Positions 52,097-60,234 of a stretch of 64,000 nt of DNA are shown one piece after another (position 1 is the first letter of the stretch; every line of letters starts with the position of its first letter). The stretch is from Thermasporomyces sp040195635. GTDB lineage: Bacteria; Actinomycetota; Actinomycetes; Propionibacteriales; Actinopolymorphaceae. The stretch is taken from contig NZ_JBEFTX010000005.1 in assembly GCF_040195635.1 (NCBI RefSeq), forward strand, positions 1-64,000. The letters run 5' to 3'. Both the position numbers and the translations under genes were made by a program. The notes below the pieces were generated by a model, which was given only the letters and a program-made list of their open reading frames with translations, was not told where the DNA came from and did no database searches.

Positions 52097-52875
52097 TGCC
52101 CCCCGACGACCACCCGTCGTCCGCGACCACCGCGCCGCAGGTCACACCGCCTGCAGGCACCGCCGCGCGCGGAGGTCCCGTCGTCCGGATCCTCGGCGGA
52201 GCGGTGAGCTACGCGGGCGTGCCGGTCCTCAGTGGGATCGACGTCGAGGTCCACCCGGGCGAGGTGGTCGCACTGCTCGGCCCGAACGGTTCCGGCAAGT
52301 CGACCCTGCTGCGCACCATCCTGGGGCTCGTCCCCCTCGCCGCCGGCTCGCTCGAGCTCTTCGGCACTCCAGGTGAGCGGTTCGGCGAGCGGGCTCGGAT
52401 CGGCTACGTCCCGCAACGGCAGACCGTGGGCGGCGGTGTCCCCGCGACCGTCGGCGAGGTCGTGAGCACCGGCCGCCTGGTCAGCCACCGGTGGCGGCCC
52501 TGGCTGACCGGAAGCGACCGCGGCATCGTGGCCGACGCGATCGCGACCGTCGGGCTGGCCGAGAAGACACACGAGCGGATGTCCACCCTCTCCGGCGGCC
52601 AGCAGCGCCGCGCCCTGATCGCCCGCGCCCTGGCGAGCCAGCCCGACCTGTTGGTCATGGACGAACCGTTCGCCGGTGTCGACGCACCCAACCAGGAGAT
52701 CCTCGCCGCCACCCTGTCCACGCTGGTCGCCGGCGGGGTCACGTTGCTCCTCGCCACCCACGAGATCGCGCCGGTCGCGGCCCTGGTCAGGCGTACGGTC
52801 GTCGTCGACCATGGCCGGGTCCGCTACGACGGGCCACCGACGGAGGCTGTCCTCAGCCTCGGAAGCGTCCGGTGA
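52096..52875 (+). CDS. znuC: Zinc ABC transporter ATP-binding protein
   Basis: 259 residues from GTG 52096, whose G overlaps the TAG of znuA. A 40-residue Pro/Ala-rich N-terminal extension precedes the ATPase domain. Walker A is LLGPNGSGKSTLLRTI, the Q-loop YVPQRQTVGGGV, the signature LSGGQQRRALIARALA, Walker B LLVMDEPFAGVD and H-loop LLATHEIAPV. It powers import of zinc with ZnuB. Its stop overlaps an in-frame GTG just upstream of the znuB ATG. Confidence 0.95.
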   Translation: MPPDDHPSSATTAPQVTPPAGTAARGGPVVRILGGAVSYAGVPVLSGIDVEVHPGEVVALLGPNGSGKSTLLRTILGLVPLAAGSLELFGTPGERFGERARIGYVPQRQTVGGGVPATVGEVVSTGRLVSHRWRPWLTGSDRGIVADAIATVGLAEKTHERMSTLSGGQQRRALIARALASQPDLLVMDEPFAGVDAPNQEILAATLSTLVAGGVTLLLATHEIAPVAALVRRTVVVDHGRVRYDGPPTEAVLSLGSVR

Positions 52876-52877
52876 CC

Positions 52878-53831
52878 ATGGAGATCCTGCAGTTCGACTT
52901 CATGCAACGGGCCCTGCTCGCCGCACTGTTGATCGGCCTCACCGCACCGGCGGTCGGCGTCTACCTCGTCCAGCGGCGGCTCGCACTGATCGGCGACGGC
53001 ATGGGCCACGTCGCCCTCACCGGCGTGGGCGTCGGTCTCCTCACCAACACCGCACCGATCTGGACCGCGCTCGCCGCGACCATCGCCGGCGCGCTCGCGA
53101 TCGAGTTCATGCGGACCAAGGGGCGCACCAGCAGCGACGTCGCCCTGGCCGTCCTCTTCTACGGCGGCATTGCCGGCGGCGTCGTGTTGATGGCCAAGTC
53201 ACCCGGGAGCACGCCGGCCAACCTCAACGCGTTCCTGTTCGGGTCCATCACGACCACCTCGCCGGCCGACCTCGTCGTGTTCGCCGCGCTCGCGATCGGC
53301 GTGCTCGTCACGACGATCGGTGGTGCCCGGCTGTTCTTCGCGGTCGGGGCCGACGAGGAGTACGCCCGGACCGGTGGCCTGCCCGTGCTCGGGCTCAACG
53401 TCGTGCTCGCCGTGATGGTCGCCGTGACCGTCGTCGTGTCGATGCGGGTCGTCGGGCTCCTCCTCGTCAGCGCGCTCATGATCGTGCCGGTCGCCTCCGC
53501 CCAGCGCCTCGGTCGCAGCTTCGCCGGAACCGTCGCGACGGCCATGGTGATCGGCGTGGTCGTGAGCGTCGGTGGCGTCGGCGCGTCGTACTACGCCGAC
53601 ACGCCCTCGGGCGGCACGATCGTGCTGGCGGCGATCGCGGTGTTCATCGTCATGGCGTTGGCGTCCGGGCTGCGCTCCCTGCTCCGGCGGCCCCATCGAG
53701 AGGCAGAGGATCACCTCCACCAGCACGGCCCCGGGTGCGGGCATCCTGCGATCGACCATGACGATCACATCGACTACGTCCACGATGGGCACCGCCATGC
53801 CGTCCACGGCGCGCACTACGACGAGCATTAG
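52878..53831 (+). CDS. znuB: Zinc ABC transporter permease with His-rich tail
   Basis: 317 residues from ATG 52878 (GTG at 52872 overlaps the znuC stop as GTGA and is also possible). This ABC-3 family permease has about eight membrane helices. LVQRRLALIGDGMGHVALTG is the family signature, and VVSMRVVGLLLVSALMIVP and SYYADTPSGGTIVLAAIAV follow. The last 39 residues, after the final helix, carry 12 histidines (HLHQHGPGCGHP, then HDDHIDYVHDGHRHAVHG), a cytoplasmic tail of a kind not part of the core family. It may bind zinc on the inner face. Followed at 80 bp by zur. Confidence 0.95.
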   Translation: MEILQFDFMQRALLAALLIGLTAPAVGVYLVQRRLALIGDGMGHVALTGVGVGLLTNTAPIWTALAATIAGALAIEFMRTKGRTSSDVALAVLFYGGIAGGVVLMAKSPGSTPANLNAFLFGSITTTSPADLVVFAALAIGVLVTTIGGARLFFAVGADEEYARTGGLPVLGLNVVLAVMVAVTVVVSMRVVGLLLVSALMIVPVASAQRLGRSFAGTVATAMVIGVVVSVGGVGASYYADTPSGGTIVLAAIAVFIVMALASGLRSLLRRPHREAEDHLHQHGPGCGHPAIDHDDHIDYVHDGHRHAVHGAHYDEH

Positions 53832-53911
53832 TGCTCTCCGGGACGCCTCGTCGCCGGCGTGAGACCGTCGGCGAGAATGGACCCGCGACCGGCGATCGAG
53901 GAGGTATCCAG

Positions 53912-54313
53912 GTGACCACCGGGCCGAAGCTGCGGGCGACCCGCCAGCGCGCTGCCGTCGCCGAGGTCCTCGACGGAATCGACGACTTCCGCAGCGCGCA
54001 GGACATCCATGCCCTGCTGCGATCGCGCGGTGAGACGGTCGGACTGACGACCGTCTACCGCACCCTCGCCGCACTCGCGGACGCCGGCGAGGTCGACGCC
54101 ATCCGTACCGCCGACGGCGAGACCGTCTACCGCCGCTGCGCGACCTCCCGACACCACCACCATCTGGTGTGCCGGTCCTGCGGGCGCACCGTGGAGGTCC
54201 AGGGCCCGGCAGTCGAGCGGTGGGCCGACCGCGTGGCTGGCGAGGCCGGATTCGTCGACGTCACCCACACGGTGGAGGTCTTCGGCACTTGCGGCACCTG
54301 CGCGACCCGGTGA
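53912..54313 (+). CDS. zur: Zinc uptake regulator, Fur family
   Basis: 133 residues from GTG 53912, with GAGGAGGT nine bases upstream. The N-terminal winged helix (KLRATRQRAAVAEVL and TVGLTTVYRTLAALADAGEV) is followed by the metal-binding dimerisation domain. SRHHHHLVCRSCGRTVEV gives the His-rich regulatory and first Cys pair, and FGTCGTCATR the second Cys pair of the structural zinc site. Placement directly after znuACB, and the Zur-type box before znuA, support a zinc rather than iron role. When zinc is plentiful it should bind the 51085-51103 box. I do not see a second box in the 80 bp before this gene. Confidence 0.92.
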   Translation: MTTGPKLRATRQRAAVAEVLDGIDDFRSAQDIHALLRSRGETVGLTTVYRTLAALADAGEVDAIRTADGETVYRRCATSRHHHHLVCRSCGRTVEVQGPAVERWADRVAGEAGFVDVTHTVEVFGTCGTCATR

Positions 54314-54392
54314 CAGCGACCAGCCCGGGACCGCTCAACCTATCGGCGGCGGCGGGCCGGAGCATGATCACCGAGGGCGGCCCCGCCCGACG

Positions 54393-55226
54393 TCAGGAGC
54401 TCCCGTCGACGACGTTGGGCTCGGCGCCACCGAAACGCCGGTCCCGTTGGGCATAGATCTCGATAGCCCGCCACAGATCCCGCCGGTCGAAGTCCGGGAA
54501 CAACGTGTCGAGGAAGACCATCTCCGCGTACGCCGACTGCCAGAGCAGGAAGTTCGAGGTCCGCTGCTCCCCCGAGGAACGCACGAACAGGTCGACGTCG
54601 GGGAGATCCGGTTCGTAGAGATAACGCGCCAGCATCCGCTCGTCCACCCGGTCGGCGCGAACCTTTCCCGCCGCGACATCCATGGCGAGCGCCCGCGCGG
54701 CATCGGCGATCTCCGCCCGGCCGCCATAGTTGACGCAGAACTGCAACGTGATCACGTCATTGTCCTGCGTACGCTCGGCGGCCTCCTCGAGCTCGGCGAT
54801 GACGCTCTTCCACAACCGCGGCCGCCGGCCCGCCCAGCGCATGCGTACGCCCATGGCGTCGAGTTCGTCGCGCCTACGGTGGATCACGTCCCGGTTGAAA
54901 CCCATCAGGAACCGCACCTCGTCAGCGGAACGACTCCAGTTCTCGGTGGAGAACGCGTAGGCCGAGAGCGTCTTCACGCCGATCTCGATCGCACCCTTGA
55001 TCACGTCGAGGAGGGCGCCTTCGCCGCGTTCGTGTCCACGGGTACGCGGCAGGCCACGCGCTTTCGCCCAACGGCCGTTGCCGTCCATCACCAGCGCCAC
55101 GTGCCGCGGCAGGAGGTCGACTGGGATCTCCGGCGGCCGGGCGCCGGACGGGTGCCGGTCGGGTGGGACGACCGGCGGGCGTGGCCGGACCGGCGGACGG
55201 CGGCGACGTCGCATTCCTGGGCTCAT
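54393..55226 (-). CDS. uppS: Isoprenyl transferase (undecaprenyl diphosphate synthase type)
   Basis: 277 residues from ATG 55226, which overlaps the recO stop (ATGA). It adds isopentenyl units in cis to make the long-chain lipid carrier for cell-wall synthesis. The catalytic motif ALVMDGNGRWAKARGLPRTR comes after a 45-residue Arg/Pro-rich N-terminal extension. GVKTLSAYAFSTENWSRS and VDLFVRSSGEQRTSNFLLWQ are the other conserved segments. Coupled to recO, an arrangement common in actinobacteria. A later ATG (55214) is also in frame. Confidence 0.95.
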   Translation of the reverse strand: MSPGMRRRRRPPVRPRPPVVPPDRHPSGARPPEIPVDLLPRHVALVMDGNGRWAKARGLPRTRGHERGEGALLDVIKGAIEIGVKTLSAYAFSTENWSRSADEVRFLMGFNRDVIHRRRDELDAMGVRMRWAGRRPRLWKSVIAELEEAAERTQDNDVITLQFCVNYGGRAEIADAARALAMDVAAGKVRADRVDERMLARYLYEPDLPDVDLFVRSSGEQRTSNFLLWQSAYAEMVFLDTLFPDFDRRDLWRAIEIYAQRDRRFGGAEPNVVDGSS

Positions 55227-56146
55227 CCTGCGCCCACGCCTGTGTCCATGCTCGCGTCACTACCCGGCCCCGGCACCCGGCACGCCCCTCCCTCGCGACC
55301 TCGTTCCACACCGACCACTCCACTCACTCGCTCGCCGCCCCGCTCCGTGCTCATGGTCGGGCGCGGCTCCGTGCTCATGGTCGGGCGCGGCTCCGTGCTC
55401 ATGGTCCCGGGCGGCTCCAATCGCTCGACGTGCGGGAGGGATCGGAGGGCGCGTTCCAGATGCCACTGGAGGTACGCCGACACCATGCCGGTCGCCTCGC
55501 GGCGGTGACGGGCGTCGCTGGCGTCGGCCACCTCCCACTCACCGGTCAGCAGAGCCGCGAGGAGCTGCACCGTCTCCGCGGCCGGCAGCGCGACCCCCGC
55601 GGGCCGACAGTCGGCGCACACCATGCCGCCCGCCGCCGGGGAGAACGCGCGGTGCGGTCCCTCGACCCCACACCGTGCGCAGGCATCGAACGACGCTGCG
55701 TAGCCCGCGACCGCCAGAGATCGCAGCAGGTAGGAGTCTAGGATCAGTCCCGGATCATGCGCCACCTCGGCGAGCGACCGGAGCGCCGCCACGAGCAGCA
55801 GGAACTGCTGGGTGGCGGGTTCCCGCTCCTCGGCGGTGAACCGTTCGGCCGTCTCGAGCATCGCCGCCGCTGTGGTGTAGCGGCCGTAGTTGGCGTACAT
55901 CGCCTCGGCATAGGGGCGGCGGGTCTCCGCCTGCGTCACCACGTCGAGCGAGCGCCCCACCGCCAGCTGGACCTCGACGTAGGAACACGGCTCGAGGCGG
56001 GCGCCGAAGCGTGAGGTGGTCCGTCTGACGCCCTTCGCGACCGCGCGTACCCGACCGTGGTGCCGGGTCAACATCGTGATGATCCGGTCAGCCTCGCCCA
56101 GTTTCTGGGTACGCAGCACGATCGCTTCGTCAACGTACAGGGTCAC
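55223..56146 (-). CDS. recO: DNA repair protein RecO
   Basis: 307 residues from GTG 56146; the frame extends to 56191 without a clear site. The N-terminal OB fold (TLYVDEAIVLRTQKLGEADR, IITMLTRHHGRVRAVAKG) is followed by the helical domain. A four-cysteine zinc site is in DACARCGVEGPH and MVCADCRPAG. RecO helps RecF/RecR load RecA at gaps. The C-terminus is unusual: after residue 250 it contains an eight-residue unit (MSTEPRPT) repeated three times, encoded by a 24-bp tandem repeat at 55342-55413, then a Gly/Arg-rich end. The usual protein stops before this part. It overlaps uppS by 4 nt. Confidence 0.94.
   Translation of the reverse strand: MTLYVDEAIVLRTQKLGEADRIITMLTRHHGRVRAVAKGVRRTTSRFGARLEPCSYVEVQLAVGRSLDVVTQAETRRPYAEAMYANYGRYTTAAAMLETAERFTAEEREPATQQFLLLVAALRSLAEVAHDPGLILDSYLLRSLAVAGYAASFDACARCGVEGPHRAFSPAAGGMVCADCRPAGVALPAAETVQLLAALLTGEWEVADASDARHRREATGMVSAYLQWHLERALRSLPHVERLEPPGTMSTEPRPTMSTEPRPTMSTERGGERVSGVVGVERGREGGACRVPGPGSDASMDTGVGAG
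55342..55413. repeat. 24-bp tandem repeat inside the recO 3' end
   Basis: The unit GCTCCGTGCTCATGGTCGGG plus CGCG occurs twice exactly (55342-55365, 55366-55389) and a third time with changes after 17 bases (55390-55413). On the coding strand it encodes MSTEPRPT repeats near the RecO C-terminus. Confidence 0.9.
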
Positions 56147-56212
56147 GCCGCCATTCTTACCTGCCGCCAGCCCTCGTGTCAGAGCAGGCACCGCGCGGGG
56201 TTTGGCCGGCTG

Positions 56213-56917
56213 TCAGAGCAGGCTCAGCAGCCCGATCACGGCGATGCCGTTGATGAGCAGATGCGCGACGATGGCGGGACCGAGCCGGTCGGTGACGAGC
56301 CGGACGTAACCGGCGGCCAACCCGGCGGCGAACAACAGCGCGACCCTCGTCGGCTCGAGGTGGATGACGGCGAACAGCCCCGCGGTCAGCAGGAGGGTTG
56401 GCCATCCACCCAGCCCGCGCCGCCGGAGCGCCGACCACCACGCTCCTCGAAAGTGCAGCTCCTCGACGAACGGGGCGGCAAGCGCGAGCGTGGCCAGAGC
56501 GACGACCTGCCAGTCGGCCTGGGCTTCGCCTGCGGCGACACCCAGCGACGAGGTGGGAGTGTCGCCGGTGAGCTGGACATAGACGAGAACGAACACCACG
56601 GCGGCGACGAGGACCACCAGACCGCCCAACGCGCCGATTCCGAGGTCGACCGGGCGGAACCGCCACGCAAGGTCCGAACGCGGCCCGTTCCCACGCCGCA
56701 GCGACATCACGATCGGCAACCCGGCCAAGGCAAGCCAACCGACCGGAGTCGCGACGATTCCGGCAGTAACCGGATCGGCTCCCAGCGCAACCAGCGCGAC
56801 CGACACGCCGAACGACAGTACGACGAACCCCAACAGCGCGGCGACCACGGTGGGAATACCCCACCGTGGGGATATGGGCGCAGACGCGACTGATTCGGGG
56901 GGACTGGTAGTCGTCAC
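56213..56917 (-). CDS. CPBP-family intramembrane metalloprotease
   Basis: 234 residues from GTG 56917; the frame extends to 57010, and the start is not secured because the purine-rich GGGGGA is too close. Seven or so hydrophobic helices are visible. The Abi/CPBP motif is EELHFRGAWWSALRRRG (Glu-Glu ... Arg) in the middle, LFAVIHLEPTRVALLFAAG provides the His, and IVAHLLINGIAVIG the last His. These Rce1-like proteases cut proteins within the membrane; bacterial members process or protect against peptides, or have unknown targets. Substrate unknown. The region between it and recO repeats the 13 bases TGTCAGAGCAGGC from its own 3' end. Confidence 0.87.
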   Translation of the reverse strand: MTTTSPPESVASAPISPRWGIPTVVAALLGFVVLSFGVSVALVALGADPVTAGIVATPVGWLALAGLPIVMSLRRGNGPRSDLAWRFRPVDLGIGALGGLVVLVAAVVFVLVYVQLTGDTPTSSLGVAAGEAQADWQVVALATLALAAPFVEELHFRGAWWSALRRRGLGGWPTLLLTAGLFAVIHLEPTRVALLFAAGLAAGYVRLVTDRLGPAIVAHLLINGIAVIGLLSLL

Positions 56918-57139
56918 TCCCCCATCATCCCGCTTCCGCGACCCGCCAACTCGGGCCCTGGGTTTGACTGTGCGCCGATGAGGGGCAAGGGTGGAATGAC
57001 CGGCAGTCAACGCACCAGGGAGTGATTCACCACCTGCCCAGCCGGCCAGGGCCCCTACGCGGCAGTGTGCGGTTCGCGCGTGCCGTTCTCGAGTGGGGCC
57101 TGTTCACCATCTCCACACACTCGAATCCGAGGAGCAATT

Positions 57140-57457
57140 TTGCTTGCGCTCACCAACAACGCTGCGCTCGTCATCCAGTCCTTGACGAACAGCCCCGAGC
57201 TTCCCGGAAGCGCAGGACTGCGCATCACCGCGCAGCCTGAGGACCAGCAGAGCCTCAGCCTTGCGGTCGCCCCGGAACCCACCGATGGCGACCAGGTAGT
57301 CGAGGAGCAGGGTGCCCGCGTCTTCCTCGAGGCAGGCGCGTCGACCATGCTCGACCAGATGGTCCTCGATGCCGAGGTGGACGCTCAGGGCAGCGTCCAG
57401 TTCTTCCTGGGTACGCAGTCCGGCGGCACGCCTGCCGCTGGCGCAGCGACCAACTGA
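57140..57457 (+). CDS. HesB/IscA-like protein without cysteines
   Basis: 105 residues from TTG 57140, chosen because AGGAG is six bases upstream; the frame opens to 57065 without a site. LALTNNAALVIQSLTNSPEL and AGLRITAQPEDQQSLSLAVA at the start, then QGARVFLEAGASTMLDQMVL and VQFFLGTQ, follow the A-type iron-sulfur carrier (HesB/IscA) fold. There is no cysteine anywhere, so the three cysteines that bind a cluster are absent. Such proteins occur widely in actinobacteria under the name HesB-like; their role is unknown. It is divergent from the CPBP gene. Confidence 0.78.
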   Translation: MLALTNNAALVIQSLTNSPELPGSAGLRITAQPEDQQSLSLAVAPEPTDGDQVVEEQGARVFLEAGASTMLDQMVLDAEVDAQGSVQFFLGTQSGGTPAAGAATN

Positions 57458-57552
57458 CCGTCGTTCCTTCGGACCTCACCGAACGGACGATCTCACCTCA
57501 ACCGCGGCCTTAGTGTCGGCGGCGGTAGTGGTGCATGTCGACTCTGCCGGGA

Positions 57553-57609
57553 CCGGGACCGAGAATGCGTTCGACAAGCGCCGTCCCTGTCGAACGCACT
57601 CTGTCCCGG
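57553..57609. terminator. Long imperfect hairpin between convergent genes
   Basis: CCGGGACCGAGAATGCGTTC plus GACA (57553-57576) pairs with TGTCGAACGCACTCTGTCCC plus GG (57588-57609), with one bulge and one mismatch around an 11-nt loop. It is placed between the HesB-like gene (ends 57457) and the SBP gene (ends 57727), so it can terminate either transcript. Confidence 0.65.
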
Positions 57610-57726
57610 CCCGAGGCCGTCTCGAGTGGATGCACGAGACCTCGCCAGGGCTCGGACGCGTCGCGCAATGAGCCGGTCTGGTTCCAGCCTCCCCACGCCT
57701 GCCTCCGCGTGATCGCCTTGCCTGGT

Positions 57727-59838
57727 TCAGGATGTGCCGGCAGGATCCTCCCAGTACCACGCCTCGGGGTCGTACGCCGCGGGCGTCGGGTGGTGCCAGT
57801 CGTTGACGAGACCGCCGAGTGCCGTCTGCTCGCGGGTGGGTACGTTGCGCAAGCCCTGCTTGACGAGCTCGACCCTGGGGAAGTTCGCGACCGCGCCAAG
57901 GAAGAACGGTCCTTCCTCCACGTGGATCTTCACCATGTCCCAGAACATCCCGTCGCGCGCGACCGCGTCCGGCTCCACGCGTGCACGGTCCGCGAGATCC
58001 CATAGCTGCTCAATGGGTCCGCCCTCTTCGGGCTCCATCCGAGGTGGAGTCCGCTTGTACGGATCAAGGTCGAGTTGCTGCTTCTCCACCGGGGTTCCGC
58101 GGACCGAGTAGAACTGTCCCTGCAGCGGCGCCCAGCGGGAGGGCTCCATGGGCATGAGCCACAGCAGGTCGGCGCCGAAGGTGAGGGTGCTCGTCTCCCA
58201 GGCCGTCTTGGTCATGAGCTTGCCCTGCGCCCACTGGTCGTCCAACGCCTCCGGCGAGACCGGGCTGAGCCGGGTGTCGATGCCGATCGCGTCCCAGCTC
58301 TTCTTCAGGATGTTGTTCTTCTGCATGTGCTCGCCGCTTGGATCTTCGTCGGCGGGATACTCCAGTCGTACGACGAGCTTCGTGCCGTCGGGCATCTCGC
58401 GCTTGCCGTCGCCGTCCTTGTCGACCACGCCGATCTCGTCCAGCATGGCCTTGGCCCGGTCGGGGTCGTAGTCGACCCAGGAGTCACGCCACTGCTTGTA
58501 GACAGCCATGCCGTCGCCGCGGTGGAACTCCCGGGTCTTGGGCCCGTAACCGCCCGTCGTCAGGTCACCGGTGTTGAAGTAGATCGACTTCCGGACCTCG
58601 GCACGGTTGTAGGCCAGCGAGAGGGCCTGCCGGAACTCCTTCATCCGGATGAGCTTGCGCATCTTGGGGTCGTCGTAGTCCTGGCTGAAGAAGAAGATCG
58701 ATCCGGTGCCTGAGCCGCTGTCCCACAGGATCATGTCCAGCTGGTTCTTCGACTGCGTGGCCTTGATGCCCGACACGTCGCCGAGGTTCAGACCGGCGAA
58801 CGCCCCGTGTACGTAGTCGAACTGACCGTTCTGGATCTGCAGCTTCATGGTCTCGGGATTGTCGACGACGCCGAAGTTCAGCGTGTCGACGTAGGGCAGC
58901 TGGTTGCCTTCTTTGTCGACCACCCAGTAGTACGGGTTCCGCTCGAACGTGGCCGACCGTCCCTCCCGACGTGACTTCAGCAGCCAACCGGTCATGGTCG
59001 GCGATTCGGGGTTGGTGGTGGCGTTGCGCTTCGCGTCGAAGATCTCCGCCCAGTTCTCCGGCACGCTCTTGTTGTACTTGGGATGGAACTGCTGCATGTA
59101 GTGCTTGGGTTCCATCCACGACGCGGCGATGCCCCGGTTGACCCAGTTGGCGATCATGTCCGGCACCATCGGGGCGGGCGCGTCGAAGGTCATCACGAGC
59201 GTCAGGTCGTCCGGCGCCGCGAGCTTCGCGATACTCCCCGTCCCCGAGCGCGCCTCGTCCGGTATGCCTTCGGCGTACTCCTCGTTGAGGACCATGTCCT
59301 CCCACCAGAACATGATGTCCGCGGTGGTCCACGGCTCGCCGTCCGACCACTTCAGACCGGCACGGAAGTGGAACGTCCACTCCGACGCGTCCTCGTTGCT
59401 CTCCCAGCTCTCCGCGAGGCCCGGTCCGAGGTCGAGTCCGTCGTTGAGCCAGCGAAGCGGTGAGTGGCCGTACATGTATTCCTTCATGTCCCAGCCGTCG
59501 GTGCTTTCTGACACGAGCCGCATGCTTCCGCCGTACTTGCCCGTCGTGGCCCACCGGTGCGGGATGACGTACGGATGTTCCGGCAGTCGCTCGGCGACCG
59601 GCGGCAGGTCTCCCGCCTTGACCAGCTCGGCGAGGCTGGGTGCCTCGTTGAGCTTCGCCGGCGGTGGCAGCGGCTTGGGCTCCGAACCCTTGGCCGCCTT
59701 GCCGGTCGGGGCCTTGGTGCCGGAGTCCCGACCGGGCGTGTCGCCAGAGCCGGAGCACGCACTGAGCATCACCCCGCCGACTGCGAACGCGGCGCTGTAG
59801 AGAAATCCCCGCCGGCTGAGTGTGTCGCGAGCCGCCAT
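57727..59838 (-). CDS. ABC transporter substrate-binding protein, Tat/lipoprotein signal
   Basis: 703 residues from ATG 59838, with GGAGG eight bases upstream. The signal combines a twin-arginine (TLSRRGFLYSAAFAVGG) and a lipobox (VMLSACSG), so the folded protein is exported and lipid-anchored. The rest is a large SBP_bac_5-type binding protein: GPGLAESWESNEDASEWTFH, LKWSDGEPWTTADIMFWWED, MTFDAPAPMVPDMIANWVN, and FRQALSLAYNRAEVRKSIYF. Large members of this family in actinobacteria often bind oligosaccharides. No permease or ATPase genes are adjacent. It diverges from a LacI-type regulator, with a candidate operator at 59893 just ahead of it. Confidence 0.9.
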   Translation of the reverse strand: MAARDTLSRRGFLYSAAFAVGGVMLSACSGSGDTPGRDSGTKAPTGKAAKGSEPKPLPPPAKLNEAPSLAELVKAGDLPPVAERLPEHPYVIPHRWATTGKYGGSMRLVSESTDGWDMKEYMYGHSPLRWLNDGLDLGPGLAESWESNEDASEWTFHFRAGLKWSDGEPWTTADIMFWWEDMVLNEEYAEGIPDEARSGTGSIAKLAAPDDLTLVMTFDAPAPMVPDMIANWVNRGIAASWMEPKHYMQQFHPKYNKSVPENWAEIFDAKRNATTNPESPTMTGWLLKSRREGRSATFERNPYYWVVDKEGNQLPYVDTLNFGVVDNPETMKLQIQNGQFDYVHGAFAGLNLGDVSGIKATQSKNQLDMILWDSGSGTGSIFFFSQDYDDPKMRKLIRMKEFRQALSLAYNRAEVRKSIYFNTGDLTTGGYGPKTREFHRGDGMAVYKQWRDSWVDYDPDRAKAMLDEIGVVDKDGDGKREMPDGTKLVVRLEYPADEDPSGEHMQKNNILKKSWDAIGIDTRLSPVSPEALDDQWAQGKLMTKTAWETSTLTFGADLLWLMPMEPSRWAPLQGQFYSVRGTPVEKQQLDLDPYKRTPPRMEPEEGGPIEQLWDLADRARVEPDAVARDGMFWDMVKIHVEEGPFFLGAVANFPRVELVKQGLRNVPTREQTALGGLVNDWHHPTPAAYDPEAWYWEDPAGTS

Positions 59839-60234
59839 CGTCACGACCTCCAAGGAAGCGATCGGCGGCCTGCGTCGGCCGCCAGCCAATCGTCGATTCG
59901 ATTCGACATAGAAACGTGGCCGAAACAGTAGTCCGGAGCAGCGGACTACTGTCAAGGCTGCAGCCGCGGGTGCTGCCTTCGTGTCCATTACCGGACACAC
60001 TCGCCTTGCCTCACAGCGGATTGAGACCGCTTGACAGGTTTTCTCCAGCCGCCGTAGCGTCCGAGCCGACAGGGCCCGCATCGTCGAACGTCATCGAATT
60101 GATTCGACGATGTGTTCCGTCGCCTTGCTGTCCGGTGGTCAGTGAGAGGATGAGGCGGCGCGGAGCCGAAACGAGATTCGGCGCGGAGCCGAAATGAGAT
60201 GTTGGGTTTGCCCGCACGGCCGGAGGGAGCATCG
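59839..60234. promoter_or_regulatory. Divergent control region with two LacI-type operator candidates
   Basis: Nearly 400 bp without a gene, between the SBP and LacI genes. The perfect palindrome TCGAATTGATTCGA lies at 60094-60107 (extended to 20 bp with one mismatch), and a 12/14 match, TCGATTCGATTCGA, at 59893-59906. One is near the SBP start and the other in the LacI leader, as expected for a repressor controlling both. A 22-bp direct repeat (CGGCGCGGAGCCGAAAYGAG plus AT) at about 60157-60200 lies just ahead of lacI. Confidence 0.6.

Noticed and set aside
53832..53911. A second Zur box before zur
   Set aside because: No stretch here resembles the palindrome found before znuA; GAGAATGG alone is too weak.
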